In this document: in pieces, positions 36,245-45,189 of the stretch | How the letters are laid out: every line of letters starts with the position of its first letter | Position numbering within the stretch: position 1 is the first letter of the stretch | DNA from: Rhodospirillales bacterium | GTDB taxonomy: Bacteria; Pseudomonadota; Alphaproteobacteria; Rhodospirillales; Casp-alpha2 | Assembly (NCBI GenBank): GCA_023145215.1 | Contig: JAGLED010000021.1 | Location: 20,578-84,577, forward strand | Length of the DNA: 64,000 nucleotides | Direction: 5' to 3' | Position numbers and translations under genes: made by a program | The notes under the pieces: model-generated | Seen by the model: the letters and a program-made list of their open reading frames with translations, nothing else | The model's database searches: none | What the model was told of the DNA's origin: nothing

Positions 36245-37489
36245 GTGTCCGCATCCGCCCGTCTTTTCACCCCGATTCTGATTTCGGGCTGCATTATCGT
36301 CATGACCAGCTTCGCGCTGCGCGCGAGCTTCGGCCTGTTCCAGATTCCGATCGCGGAAGAGTTCAACTGGTTGCGCTCCGAATTCTCGATGGCCATCGCG
36401 ATCCAGAACCTCGCCTGGGGGATCGGCCAGCCGATCTTCGCGGCGCTCGCCGAAAAGTTCGGAAACAGAAAAGCCGTCGCCCTTGGGGCCGTCGTCTATG
36501 CGCTGGGCCTGGTGCTGTCCAGCGCCGCCGTCACGCCGGAAGCACACCAGCTTCTGGAAATCCTGGTCGGCTTCGGGATCGCGGGGACCGGCTTTGGGAT
36601 CATTCTGGGCGTCGTCGGGCGCGCGACGTCGGAGGAGCACCGCTCGATCTCGCTCGGCATCGTGACGGCCGCGGGTTCGGCCGGTCAGATCGTCGGCCCG
36701 CCGTTCGCCAACATACTGCTGCAATCCATGCCGTGGCAGTCGGTGTTCGTGGTGTTTGGCGCGGTCATCCTGCTGGCCATGTTCGCGCTGCCGTTCCTGA
36801 AGGCCGAAGAGCCGGTGGCGTCGAAAGCGGAACTTGAGCAGTCCATGGGCTCCGTTGTGGTCGGCGCGCTGAAAGATCCGAACTTCGCCATGATCTTTTC
36901 CGGGTTCTTTTCGTGCGGCTTTCAGCTCGCGTTCGTGACCGCGCACTTCCCGGCCTTTATCACGGAAGTCTGCGCCACCATTCCGCCCGACAGCATGATC
37001 CGCGCCATCGGTGTCAATTCGACGACGGCGCTAGGGGCGTTCTCGCTGGCGCTGATCGGCTTCATGAACATCGTCGGCACGATCACGGCCGGCGCACTCG
37101 GTAGAAATTTCTCCAAGAAGTATCTGTTGTCGATGATCTATGTCGGGCGGACGGTCGCCGCCGCCGCGTTCATCATGATACCGATGACGCCGACGACGGT
37201 CGTGCTGTTTTCGCTGACCATGGGTGGATTGTGGCTGGCGACGGTGCCGTTGACGTCGGGCCTCGTCGCGCAGATTTATGGCCTCCGCTTTATGGGCACG
37301 CTCTACGGGATCGTGTTCCTGTCGCACCAGCTAGGCTCGTTCCTGGGCGTCTGGCTGGGCGGGGTCATGTACGACCTGTATGGATCGTACGATCTGGTCT
37401 GGTGGGTTGGCGTCGGCGCAGGCGCGTTCTCGGCGCTCATTCACCTACCGGTGAAGGAACAGCCGAAGGCGCTGCCGATCCCTGCGTGA
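36245..37489 (+). CDS. MFS transporter, oxalate/formate-antiporter-like
   Basis: 414 residues, 12 membrane helices. The sequence around SFALRASFGLFQIPIAEEFNWLRSEFSMAIAIQ and GFGIAGTGFGIILGVVGRAT fits MFS members related to monocarboxylate/oxalate-formate carriers. I chose the GTG at 36245 (VSASARLFTP), which has GAGGAAA 6-8 bases upstream; a TTG at 36227 is the only longer start. Substrate unknown. Stands alone between two family A repeats. Confidence 0.8.
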   Translation: MSASARLFTPILISGCIIVMTSFALRASFGLFQIPIAEEFNWLRSEFSMAIAIQNLAWGIGQPIFAALAEKFGNRKAVALGAVVYALGLVLSSAAVTPEAHQLLEILVGFGIAGTGFGIILGVVGRATSEEHRSISLGIVTAAGSAGQIVGPPFANILLQSMPWQSVFVVFGAVILLAMFALPFLKAEEPVASKAELEQSMGSVVVGALKDPNFAMIFSGFFSCGFQLAFVTAHFPAFITEVCATIPPDSMIRAIGVNSTTALGAFSLALIGFMNIVGTITAGALGRNFSKKYLLSMIYVGRTVAAAAFIMIPMTPTTVVLFSLTMGGLWLATVPLTSGLVAQIYGLRFMGTLYGIVFLSHQLGSFLGVWLGGVMYDLYGSYDLVWWVGVGAGAFSALIHLPVKEQPKALPIPA

Positions 37490-37524
37490 TTGAAGCGGGC
37501 AATTACTAATGGCGAAATTCAACC

Positions 37525-37610
37525 GTCGTCCTGAACTTGATTCAGGACCCATGAGCTACCGGCACATCCGCCAGGATTAAGCATGGATCCCAAATCAAGT
37601 TTGGGATGAC
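37525..37610. repeat. Intergenic palindromic repeat, family A
   Basis: GTCGTCCTGAACTTGATTCAGGACCCAT and, about 30 bases on, ATGGATCCCAAATCAAGTTTGGGATGAC. The best-preserved copy, between converging genes. Confidence 0.9.
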
Positions 37611-37642
37611 GAGGAAAACCGTCGCGAAAATCACGTGACGAC

Positions 37643-38500
37643 TTATTGCGCCAGCCAGTCCTGCACGATCTTGATCTGATCCGGATCCATCAACGCCGGG
37701 GCGTGACCGCAGTTCGGAATGGTGACGACGTCGGCCTTGGGGCCGCGCTTGGACATCTCTTCGGCCGTCGCCACGCTCAGCAGATCCGAGTGCTCACCGC
37801 GCAGCACCAGGGTCGGGCATTCGATCCGGTCCCAGACGTCCCACAGATCCACGTCCTCGATCGGGCCCGAGCAAAACACGCTGGCGATGTCGGGATCGTA
37901 ATGAAGCTTGTAGCCCCCTTCCCCGTTCGGCAGCGATGACGTGACGGCCAGATGACGCCATTGTTCGTCGCTCAGATCGCCGAACGGCGCGTGGACCTCG
38001 CGCAAATACGCTTCGACCGCCTCTACATCCTGGAACGACGGCGCCGCCCCGACGTAATGACAAATGCGGACCAGCGCTTCCTTGGCGATCAGCGGGCCGA
38101 TGTCGTTGACGACCAGCTTGCGGATCGGTGTGCCGGGCGTCGCCGCCAGAAGCATGCCGATGATGCCGCCCATGGAGGTGCCGATCCAGTCGACGCGTTC
38201 GGCGCCGATGTGCGCCATCAGCCCGGACATGTCGTTCATGTAGTTCGGGTAGGAATAGTGCGCCGGATCGCTCAGCCAGTCGCTCGCGCCGCGTCCCGCG
38301 ACGTCGACCGACACCACACGACCGTCTTTCGAAAGCGCATCGGCGATCACATCGAAATCTCGGCTCGTGCGCGTCAGACCGTGGACGCAGACGGTGGCTT
38401 TTCTTCGCTTCTGTTCGCCCCAGTCCGTGAACGAGATCCTGTGGAACCCGCCCGGTCCGAGCGAGAGGAAACTGCCGGCGCGGGGCGGTTGGGGGATCAT
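37643..38500 (-). CDS. Alpha/beta hydrolase
   Basis: 285 residues. ATVCVHGLTRTSRDFDVIADAL is the oxyanion strand; the nucleophile is Ser109 in DWIGTSMGGIIGM; the acid lies near TLVLRGEHSDLL; the catalytic His is about residue 266 in IPNCGHAPALMD. The ATG at 38500 is 1 base past the end of the CoA-transferase frame, with GAGG upstream in that gene. Pairing with a CoA-transferase suggests an acid/ester catabolic step, but the substrate is unknown. Confidence 0.85.
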   Translation of the reverse strand: MIPQPPRAGSFLSLGPGGFHRISFTDWGEQKRRKATVCVHGLTRTSRDFDVIADALSKDGRVVSVDVAGRGASDWLSDPAHYSYPNYMNDMSGLMAHIGAERVDWIGTSMGGIIGMLLAATPGTPIRKLVVNDIGPLIAKEALVRICHYVGAAPSFQDVEAVEAYLREVHAPFGDLSDEQWRHLAVTSSLPNGEGGYKLHYDPDIASVFCSGPIEDVDLWDVWDRIECPTLVLRGEHSDLLSVATAEEMSKRGPKADVVTIPNCGHAPALMDPDQIKIVQDWLAQ

Positions 38501-38501
38501 G

Positions 38502-39716
38502 TCAGATGACCTCATCGTCGCGCAGTTTGGCGATTTCATCCGCGCTCATGCCGAGCAGTTCGCTCAGCACGCCGTCGGTATGCTCACCGATGGTCGGCGG
38601 CGCCAGGCGGGCGCTGACCGGCGTGCCGGACATTTTGATCGGGCTGTTGATCAGGGGCACCTTGGCGCCGGTCGCCGGTTGCTCCATTTCGATCCGCATG
38701 TTGCGGGCCAGCACGTGTTCGTTGTTGAAGACCTGATCCAGGTTCCAGATCGGCCCGCAGCTGACCGAATTCTCTTCAAGCTCTTTCAGCCAGAAATCCA
38801 TCGGCTTCTGTTTGATGATGTCGCGCAGTTGCGGGATCAGTGCATCGCGGTTCTTGAGGCGCATGCCGTTCGTCGCGTAGTCGGGATTTTCGGCGAGTTC
38901 CTCACAGCCCGCGACCTTGCAGAAGCGCTGGAACTGCCCATCGTTACCGACGGCGAGGATGATCGCACCGTCAGACGTTTCGAACGCCTGATAAGGAACG
39001 ATGTTCGGATGCTGGTTGCCCAGGCGCGGCGGATTCTTGCCGGTCGCCAGATAGTTCATCCCCATGATGGTCGAGAACGCGACCATCACGTCAAGCATGC
39101 CGATGTCGATATGCTGGCCTTCGCCCGTCACTTCCCGGTGACGCAGTGCGGCGTTGATCGAAACGGCGGCATACATGCCGGCCATCAGGTCGGCGACCGG
39201 GACGGCGGCCTTCATCGGTTCGCCGTCGGGCTCGCCGGTCAGGCTCATGAAGCCGCTCATCCCCTGGATCAGGACGTCGTAGCCCGGGCGCTTCGCATAC
39301 GGGCCCGAATTCCCGAACCCGGTGATCGAGCAATAGATCAGGCCCGGAAACTCGTCTTTCAGATCGTCGTAGCCAAGGCCGTACTTCGCGAGGCCGCCGG
39401 TCTTGAAGTTCTCGACCAGCACATGCGACGTGCCGATCAGCTTCTTCGCCAGCGCCTGGCCTTCGGGTTTGGCGATATCCAGCGTGATCGAGCGCTTGTT
39501 GCGGTTGGCGGCGCAGAAATACGCGGCTTCCGACGTGTCTTCGCCGTCGTCGCCCTTGATGTAGGGCGGCGCGAACTTTCGCGTGTCGTCGCCGGCGCCC
39601 GCGCGCTCGATCTTGATGACGTCGGCGCCGAGATCGCCGAGAATTTGCGTGCAGCTTGGACCCGCGAGAATACGGGTGAGGTCGAAGACGCGGATACCTT
39701 CCAACGGACCGGGCAT
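38502..39716 (-). CDS. CaiB/BaiF family (class III) CoA-transferase
   Basis: 404 residues. MPGPLEGIRVFDLTRILAGPSCTQILGDLGADVIKIE is the standard N terminus; NRNKRSITLDIAKPEG, GYDVLIQGMSGFMSLTG and the catalytic-Asp segment PVADLMAGMYAAVS follow. Transfers CoA between organic acids; formyl-CoA or succinyl-CoA dependent members look alike. Followed immediately by the alpha/beta hydrolase. Confidence 0.9.
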   Translation of the reverse strand: MPGPLEGIRVFDLTRILAGPSCTQILGDLGADVIKIERAGAGDDTRKFAPPYIKGDDGEDTSEAAYFCAANRNKRSITLDIAKPEGQALAKKLIGTSHVLVENFKTGGLAKYGLGYDDLKDEFPGLIYCSITGFGNSGPYAKRPGYDVLIQGMSGFMSLTGEPDGEPMKAAVPVADLMAGMYAAVSINAALRHREVTGEGQHIDIGMLDVMVAFSTIMGMNYLATGKNPPRLGNQHPNIVPYQAFETSDGAIILAVGNDGQFQRFCKVAGCEELAENPDYATNGMRLKNRDALIPQLRDIIKQKPMDFWLKELEENSVSCGPIWNLDQVFNNEHVLARNMRIEMEQPATGAKVPLINSPIKMSGTPVSARLAPPTIGEHTDGVLSELLGMSADEIAKLRDDEVI

Positions 39717-39797
39717 TTATGGGATCTCCCTAAGTGTTTTTTGTTTGCGCAATGTTCTTACCATGCGGGTTCCGATGATCAAGACTCGGCCCGCTAT

Positions 39798-40508
39798 TCA
39801 GGAACGGAAGCGATCCGCCAGCCTGCGCCGTGCCGCCGGGATTTCCGTATCTCGATGCTGGAAAACATGGTTTTCGAGGAAATAGCCGGTGAGTTGCAGC
39901 CCGCTTGAGATATCCGCGTCGGTATCGCTATCGAGGAGGAATGCCGGTAGCGGCAGCAACCGCTCTTTGTAGGGCTGGGCCGCCGCGGTCGAGACCGCCC
40001 TGCCCGTCCTAGGCGAAACGTAGGTCAGGTCTTCGGTCGTTCCGGTCGCCGCGCAATGCGCGAGGTCGAGACCGAAGCCGAGCTCCGCCAAAAGGCCGAT
40101 TTCCCATTTCACATAGATCACCGGCCAGACGCTGTCGTCGTCCAGCGATGTCAGCAATATCTCCAGGCCATCCAGAATTGCCGGGTGCGCCTGGCGTTCG
40201 GGGAGTGCCGCCTCGATCAACGCGCATGCCGACGTCAGTGCCGCCAAGCGTCGTGCGTCCGACAGCGCCGCCGCCGCGAAAGCCTTGATCGGCTCGACCG
40301 TAAAGGTGCCGAGGTGTTCCGGTAACCGGGCGTGCCAGCGCGCCTGCACCTTGTTGCCGGGCTGAAGGATGCCGCTCATACGTTTGCCGCCGCCGCCGCG
40401 GACCAGCCCGGCGTGGCGGCCATGCGCGCGCGTCAGCACGTTGACGATCGCCGACGTCTCGCCGTGCTTGCGAACGCTGAGGATGATGCCGTCGTCCTGC
40501 CAGTCCAT
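39798..40508 (-). CDS. recO: DNA repair protein RecO
   Basis: 236 residues. The N-terminal OB fold (DDGIILSVRKHGETSAIVNVLTRAHGRHAGLVRGGGG) and the helical C terminus (FLLDSDTDADISSGLQLTGYFLENHVF) fit RecO, which loads RecA through RecFOR. In many alphaproteobacteria recO directly follows era; here they are 7 kb apart. Confidence 0.92.
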   Translation of the reverse strand: MDWQDDGIILSVRKHGETSAIVNVLTRAHGRHAGLVRGGGGKRMSGILQPGNKVQARWHARLPEHLGTFTVEPIKAFAAAALSDARRLAALTSACALIEAALPERQAHPAILDGLEILLTSLDDDSVWPVIYVKWEIGLLAELGFGLDLAHCAATGTTEDLTYVSPRTGRAVSTAAAQPYKERLLPLPAFLLDSDTDADISSGLQLTGYFLENHVFQHRDTEIPAARRRLADRFRS

Positions 40509-40561
40509 GGCCGGAGTTTATGCGCTAGACCTTGCGATGAACACGGCTTTCATGGCGCCGG

Positions 40562-40657
40562 TCCCCTCACCCGGCGCTACGCGCCACCCTCTCCCCAAGG
40601 AGAGGGATATCTACCCGGAGTTTCTTCTCCCTCGGGCAGAAGGACAGGATGAGCGGG
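40562..40657. repeat. Intergenic palindromic repeat, family B
   Basis: TCCCCTCACCCGGCG, CACCCTCTCCCCAAGGAGAGGG hairpin, CTTCTCCCTCGGGCAGAAGG hairpin, ACAGGATGAGCGGGG. It lies upstream of both recO and the divergent PLP-enzyme gene. Confidence 0.85.
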
Positions 40658-40732
40658 GCGAGTGTGGCGATGACAATTTTAGCGTTGAAGCCTGCGCCCG
40701 CCCGGCACAGCATGCGCTGGGAGGATTTCATC

Positions 40733-41857
40733 ATGACCGACGACAGTTTCACCGATCCGGCGACAATTGCCGCCTCGATGATTGGAATATCCGATGCCGA
40801 GACCGGTGATGTGGCGCCGCACGTCAAACCCGCGACCACCTATGAATACGGCAAGGGATATTCGTACTACCGTGGCACCGCCCCTGGTCTCGAAGACACG
40901 GAACGCGTGCTGGCACGGCTCGAAGGTGGCGAGGCTGCCATGGTGTTCGCGTCCGGTATGGCGGCGGCGACCTCCCTGCTCGTCTCGCTCGGATCCGATA
41001 CGCACGTGGTCGCGCCGGAAACCATGTACTGGTTTCTCAGGAATTGGATGATCAAGGATGCACCGGCCTTCGGGCTGTCGGTGACGCTCTATAAAAACGG
41101 CGATCTGGATTCCATCAGGAACGCGATCGAACCCGGCAAGACCAAGGCAGTTTGGGTCGAGACGCCTGCCAATCCGGATTGGTCGATCACCGATATCGCA
41201 GCGGCGGCGGAAATCGCGCACGCCGCCAGGGCGAAGCTGTTCATCGATTCAACGACGTCACCGCCGGTAATCACGCGGCCGTTGGAACTCGGGGCCGACG
41301 TCGTCATGCACTCGGCGACGAAATTCCTGAACGGTCATTCGGACGTCCTTGCCGGTGCGCTGATCACAAAGGAAAAAAACGATCTCTGGGAATGCGTCAA
41401 CCATGCCCGGGCCGGGTTCGGCGGCACGCTTGGTGCGTTCGAAAGCTGGCTTTTGCTCCGCGGGATGCGGACATTGGACGTCAGGATGCAGCGCCATTCC
41501 GAAAACGCGATGCGGGTTGCCGAGGCCATGCTCTCCAATCCCGCCGTGTCGCACGTGCTTTATCCCGGGCTGTCGGATCATCCGGGTCACGAGATCGCGG
41601 CGAAGCAGATGAAGGGTTTCGGCGGCATGATGTCGATCCGGCTCAAGGGCGGCGCGGATGCGGCGGCGCGCGCCGTGCTGAGGACGAAGCTCTTCCGGAA
41701 TGCGACGTCGCTTGGCGGCACCGAGAGCCTGATCGAGCATCGCGGCCCGGTCGAGGGACCGGACAGCCCGACGCCGCAGGATTTGCTGCGGCTTTCGGTT
41801 GGGCTGGAAAACGCCGCCGATCTGATCGCCGACCTGGAACAGGCGTTGGGGCAGTAA
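40733..41857 (+). CDS. Cys/Met metabolism PLP enzyme, cystathionine lyase-like
   Basis: 374 residues. PATTYEYGKGYSYYRGTAPGLEDTERVLARLEGGE, FASGMAAATSLL and the PLP lysine Lys197 in VMHSATKFLNGHSDV place it in the MetB/MetC family. The C-terminal SLGGTESLIEHRGPVEGPDSPTPQDLLRLSVGLE matches lyases. Whether it is a beta-lyase, gamma-lyase or gamma-synthase cannot be fixed by reading. GGGAGGA precedes the ATG. Same strand as the secreted cupin 15 bases downstream. Confidence 0.85.
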   Translation: MTDDSFTDPATIAASMIGISDAETGDVAPHVKPATTYEYGKGYSYYRGTAPGLEDTERVLARLEGGEAAMVFASGMAAATSLLVSLGSDTHVVAPETMYWFLRNWMIKDAPAFGLSVTLYKNGDLDSIRNAIEPGKTKAVWVETPANPDWSITDIAAAAEIAHAARAKLFIDSTTSPPVITRPLELGADVVMHSATKFLNGHSDVLAGALITKEKNDLWECVNHARAGFGGTLGAFESWLLLRGMRTLDVRMQRHSENAMRVAEAMLSNPAVSHVLYPGLSDHPGHEIAAKQMKGFGGMMSIRLKGGADAAARAVLRTKLFRNATSLGGTESLIEHRGPVEGPDSPTPQDLLRLSVGLENAADLIADLEQALGQ

Positions 41858-41872
41858 CGGGAGGGCTCACCT

Positions 41873-42283
41873 GTGCGCAGTAGGTTCAAATCAACCGTCA
41901 TCATCGCCGCGGCGTTGTTCGCGTTCACACCGAACGTCGTGGACGCGGACGGCCGGACGACACCAAAGGGGCTTAGTGGGAACGTCACCGCCACCATTCC
42001 GCTCGAGGGCGTTTTCAAAACCTCGGACGGACTGCAAATGCGCGCGCGTGAAGTCACCATCGCGCCAGGTGGCCGCATACCCGTCCACCAGCACGTCGAC
42101 CGACCAGGGGTCGCTTATATCCTCGAAGGCGAAGTGACGGAGCATCGTGTCAGCGAGGGCAAAACGGTCGTCACGCCTGCCGGGACCACGGTCAGGGAGC
42201 AGATCGGGCTGACGCACTGGATCGAAAATACGGGCGACAAGCCGGCGCGCGCCTTCGTCGTCGATATTGTGCCAGTGAAGTAA
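41873..42283 (+). CDS. Secreted cupin-domain protein
   Basis: 136 residues starting at GTG 41873 behind GGGAGGG. A signal peptide STVIIAAALFAFTPNVVDA is followed by a single cupin barrel: REVTIAPGGRIPVHQHVDRPGVAYILEGEVTEH and HWIENTGDKPARAFVVDI. The HxH...E metal motif is present (His in VHQH, Glu in ILEGE). Periplasmic, function unknown; probably co-transcribed with the PLP enzyme. Confidence 0.75.
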   Translation: MRSRFKSTVIIAAALFAFTPNVVDADGRTTPKGLSGNVTATIPLEGVFKTSDGLQMRAREVTIAPGGRIPVHQHVDRPGVAYILEGEVTEHRVSEGKTVVTPAGTTVREQIGLTHWIENTGDKPARAFVVDIVPVK

Positions 42284-42284
42284 C

Positions 42285-42677
42285 TTACTTTGGCGGGTAG
42301 TACAGGAATTCGACCATCACGCAGCCGTCTTTCGTGAAGAACGGACCGTGCGGCACGTTTGGCGGCCTGACGGCATAGGTGCCGGTCGTCAGCACGTCCT
42401 GTTCATTTTCAGGCGTGCCGATCGAAAGCGTGCCGGACACGATGAAGACTTCCTCGCACCATTCATGAATGGAAGGTTCCGGCGAGACCGTTCCCGCCGC
42501 CCAGCGGGTGATCCGCGTGACGGCGCCTTCGGATTTGGCGTGATCGAAGCTGCCGGAGAGGACTTTAGTCTCGATCCCCTCGAAACCGTCGACGGCTTCC
42601 CATCCGTCTTCGTCCAGCGCATTGAAGAATTCGCGGTGCTGTTTGGGGAACGAACCGAAACCGTCGCCGCCCGTCAT
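42285..42677 (-). CDS. Cytoplasmic cupin-domain protein coupled to acpS
   Basis: 130 residues from the ATG at 42677, which overlaps the acpS stop by one base (TGATG). The cupin core is IHEWCEEVFIVSGTLSIG and TYAVRPPNVPHGPFFTKDGCVMVEFLYY. This resembles ChrR/AraC-type sugar or small-molecule cupins without a signal peptide. Function unknown. Converges with the secreted cupin, leaving one base between them. Confidence 0.75.
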   Translation of the reverse strand: MTGGDGFGSFPKQHREFFNALDEDGWEAVDGFEGIETKVLSGSFDHAKSEGAVTRITRWAAGTVSPEPSIHEWCEEVFIVSGTLSIGTPENEQDVLTTGTYAVRPPNVPHGPFFTKDGCVMVEFLYYPPK

Positions 42678-43075
42678 CACGAGGGATCCGCGGAAATGAT
42701 CACCATGGCATGCGCCATCGGGTACTCGTCGGTCTGCGAGACATCGACCTTGGCCGTCATCCCTGCCGGCGTCAGTTTGTCGAGGCGTTCTTTTGCCCCG
42801 CCCTTCAGCAGCATGATGGGCTGACCGGTCGGCAGGTTCTGTACCACCATATCGCGCCAGAACACGCCTTGCCGAAATCCGGTGCCGAGCGCCTTGGAGC
42901 ACGCTTCCTTGGCAGCGAAGCTCTGCGCAAAGCTGGATGCCGGGTTCTGCCGGCGCATGGCTTTTCTGATTTCGTAATCGTCGTAGAGGCGTTCGATAAA
43001 CCGCTCACCGAAGCGTTCCAGCGTCTTTTCGATGCGCCGGATGTCGCAGAGATCGGTGCCGATACCGATAATCAC
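42677..43075 (-). CDS. acpS: Holo-ACP synthase AcpS
   Basis: 132 residues from GTG 43075: VIIGIGTDLCDIRRIEKTLERFGERF, with the Mg ligand Asp8, and SFAAKEACSKALGTGFRQGVFW, the second catalytic box. It attaches phosphopantetheine from CoA to acyl carrier protein. The GTGA start overlaps the pdxJ stop, giving pdxJ-acpS coupling. Confidence 0.95.
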   Translation of the reverse strand: MIIGIGTDLCDIRRIEKTLERFGERFIERLYDDYEIRKAMRRQNPASSFAQSFAAKEACSKALGTGFRQGVFWRDMVVQNLPTGQPIMLLKGGAKERLDKLTPAGMTAKVDVSQTDEYPMAHAMVIISADPS

Positions 43076-43827
43076 GCCGAGCGTTCGCCGCGGGCGTCGG
43101 TGCGCGCCTTGTCCATCAGAGAACGCATCCGGCGGATGGCGCTGTCGAGGCCTGAGAAGATTGCCTCGCCGATCAGGAAGTGGCCGATGTTCAATTCCAT
43201 CACGTTGGGAATTGCCGCCACCGGCATCACCGTATCGAAAGTCAGGCCGTGACCGGCATGGCATTCGAGGCCGAGGTCGTCGGTCGACTGGGCGGCGTCG
43301 ATGATGCGCTTCAGCTCATTGGCGCGGTCATCGCCTTCCAACTCACAATAACGCCCTGTGTGCAGTTCGACGATATCGGCGCCGAGCTTGGCCGAAGCCT
43401 CAAGCTGTTTCGGATCGGGCTCAACGAATAGCGAAACGCGGATGCCCTTGTCCTTGAGCGCCTTTACGACAGGCTCGAGCGCCTTGAAACCACCGGCGAC
43501 GTCGAGGCCGCCTTCCGTCGTCCGTTCTTCGCGTTTTTCGGGCACGATGCAGGCGGCGTGCGGCCCGTGACGAAGTGCGATCATCAGCATCTCGTCGGTC
43601 GCCGCCATCTCAAGGTTGAGCGGCAATTCTAGGGAGTCCATCAGACGTTCGATGTCGCCGTCGGAAATATGCCGGCGGTCTTCGCGGAGATGCGCCGTGA
43701 TCCCGTCCGCGCCGGCCTTCTCGGCCAGCTTGGCGGCATGGACCGGATCGGGGTGTACGCCGCCCCGCGCATTCCGGATGGTTGCCACGTGATCGATGTT
43801 GACGCCGAGACGCAGGGTGTTGCTCAT
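43072..43827 (-). CDS. pdxJ: Pyridoxine 5'-phosphate synthase PdxJ
   Basis: 251 residues. LGVNIDHVATIRNARGG, TAHLREDRRHISDGD, VPEKREERTTEGGLD and the C-terminal NIGHFLIGEAIF are the PdxJ signatures. It forms pyridoxine phosphate from 1-deoxyxylulose 5-phosphate and aminoacetone phosphate. Overlaps acpS and the DUF2062 gene by 4 bases each. Confidence 0.96.
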   Translation of the reverse strand: MSNTLRLGVNIDHVATIRNARGGVHPDPVHAAKLAEKAGADGITAHLREDRRHISDGDIERLMDSLELPLNLEMAATDEMLMIALRHGPHAACIVPEKREERTTEGGLDVAGGFKALEPVVKALKDKGIRVSLFVEPDPKQLEASAKLGADIVELHTGRYCELEGDDRANELKRIIDAAQSTDDLGLECHAGHGLTFDTVMPVAAIPNVMELNIGHFLIGEAIFSGLDSAIRRMRSLMDKARTDARGERSA

Positions 43828-44441
43828 GCCGCCTCTCCTGTCTGCTCAGGGATGCCGTCGACCAATTCGGCGGCACGCGCTTGCCGGCGCTTGTAGGCAG
43901 CTATTTTGTAGCGCTCGATAACCGGTTTCAGCAAAAGGAAAAAAGTTACCCACACAATAACCGAGGTCGGAATGGCGGCCGCCATCATGGGCATCAGCAC
44001 CGGCATGGCGGTGTCAGCGATGAACGCCCAGTCGCCGCGCAGCATGGCTTCGGTGATGGCGCCGAACAGCGCGGTGAAGTCCATGGCTTCGGCGTCGACC
44101 CCCGTTTGTCCGAAGCCCATGGCGACACCCGACTTGTAAAGCCAGATCCAGATAAACGGGAATGTCCAAGGGTTTCCGACGACCGTGCCGATGACGGCGG
44201 CGACGATACTGCATCGGGACAACCATGCACCCAATGCGGAAAGCAGAATGTGTAGACCGATGAACGGCGTGAACGACATCGCAGCACCCCAGGCGATCCC
44301 GCCCGCGATGGCGTAGCCGGTACCCGGCAGCCGTCCGACCCGAAACATCAGATATCGGGTGGAACGGCGCCACCCCATTTCCGGCCAGAGGCTGGCAATG
44401 GCTTTACGGTGGATGGGTAAGGGATCGCGACGCCTGAACAT
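43824..44441 (-). CDS. DUF2062 inner membrane protein
   Basis: 205 residues. Three or four helices with the DUF2062 hallmark IAGGIAWGAAMSFTPFIGLHILLS and VIGTVVGNPWTFPFIWIWLY. Function unknown; the family is often next to pdxJ-acpS in alphaproteobacteria. Overlaps pdxJ by 4 bases. Confidence 0.85.
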   Translation of the reverse strand: MFRRRDPLPIHRKAIASLWPEMGWRRSTRYLMFRVGRLPGTGYAIAGGIAWGAAMSFTPFIGLHILLSALGAWLSRCSIVAAVIGTVVGNPWTFPFIWIWLYKSGVAMGFGQTGVDAEAMDFTALFGAITEAMLRGDWAFIADTAMPVLMPMMAAAIPTSVIVWVTFFLLLKPVIERYKIAAYKRRQARAAELVDGIPEQTGEAA

Positions 44442-44493
44442 AAGTGAAAAGTAGCGATTGCCGGGCCCGATTAAAAGAGGACGTTTGTGTGAC

Positions 44494-45186
44494 TTAGCGT
44501 CGAAGGGTCAGTGTATCGCCCTCGACCGAGAACGCCGACAACCGGTCGAGGAAACTCATACCCAGTAATGATGTGCCGAGGCCACGCTCCATGACTGCGG
44601 CGCGGACATCCGTGACGGCGATGCCGCCGATGTCGAGCCGGTCGATCCGGACAGGCGCGCCGAAGGCGGTGCCATTAGCGGTGTCGAAGCGCTGCGAATA
44701 AGAAAGCGTGTCGGGATTCAAACCTGCGCGTTCGGCGTCGTCCCGGGTCAGTGTCACGACGCTGGCGCCGGTGTCGACCAGAAACTGTACGCGCGCGCCA
44801 TTGACCGTCGCAGAAACATGAAAATGGCCGTCGCTTCTACGGTTAAGGGTGATTTCCCCTGCTCCGGTTTCGACCGCCATTGAGGGGACGAGCGCGCCCA
44901 TGAGCCGCGATCCGATGGCGGCGAAATCGTCTTTGAGCGTGTAACCGACGACGAGTACAAGTCCGATAATTACCCAGATGAAGCCCGCCTTGAACGCGCC
45001 CTTGAGGTTGAGCTTGGGGGACAGCACAAGTCCCGCACCGATCAGGATCATCAAGCCGAACGCGCGCACGAGGTTCGCCTGATCGACATCGCTGTCGAGC
45101 GAACCCGGGAACATGTCGGCCAAGAACCAGATCAGGACCGCGATCCCTGCGGCGGCGATCAGCAAGATCCACACACGTGTGTTCAC
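44494..45186 (-). CDS. TIGR02281-type membrane-anchored retropepsin-like aspartic protease
   Basis: 230 residues. Three N-terminal helices (about 3-25, 40-57, 65-82) are followed by a clan AA domain with the active-site triplet in VQFLVDTGASVVTLT and the later TSLLGMSFLDRL. Such single-lobe aspartic proteases act as dimers; the TIGR02281 members are common in alphaproteobacteria, role unknown. It follows the HELTGH/Sel1 gene by 3 bases. Confidence 0.85.
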   Translation of the reverse strand: MNTRVWILLIAAAGIAVLIWFLADMFPGSLDSDVDQANLVRAFGLMILIGAGLVLSPKLNLKGAFKAGFIWVIIGLVLVVGYTLKDDFAAIGSRLMGALVPSMAVETGAGEITLNRRSDGHFHVSATVNGARVQFLVDTGASVVTLTRDDAERAGLNPDTLSYSQRFDTANGTAFGAPVRIDRLDIGGIAVTDVRAAVMERGLGTSLLGMSFLDRLSAFSVEGDTLTLRR

Positions 45187-45189
45187 GAT

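Noticed and set aside
38367..39908. 513-residue plus-strand open frame opposite the CoA-transferase
   Set aside because: No motif, composition of an antisense frame, and the CoA-transferase is clear.
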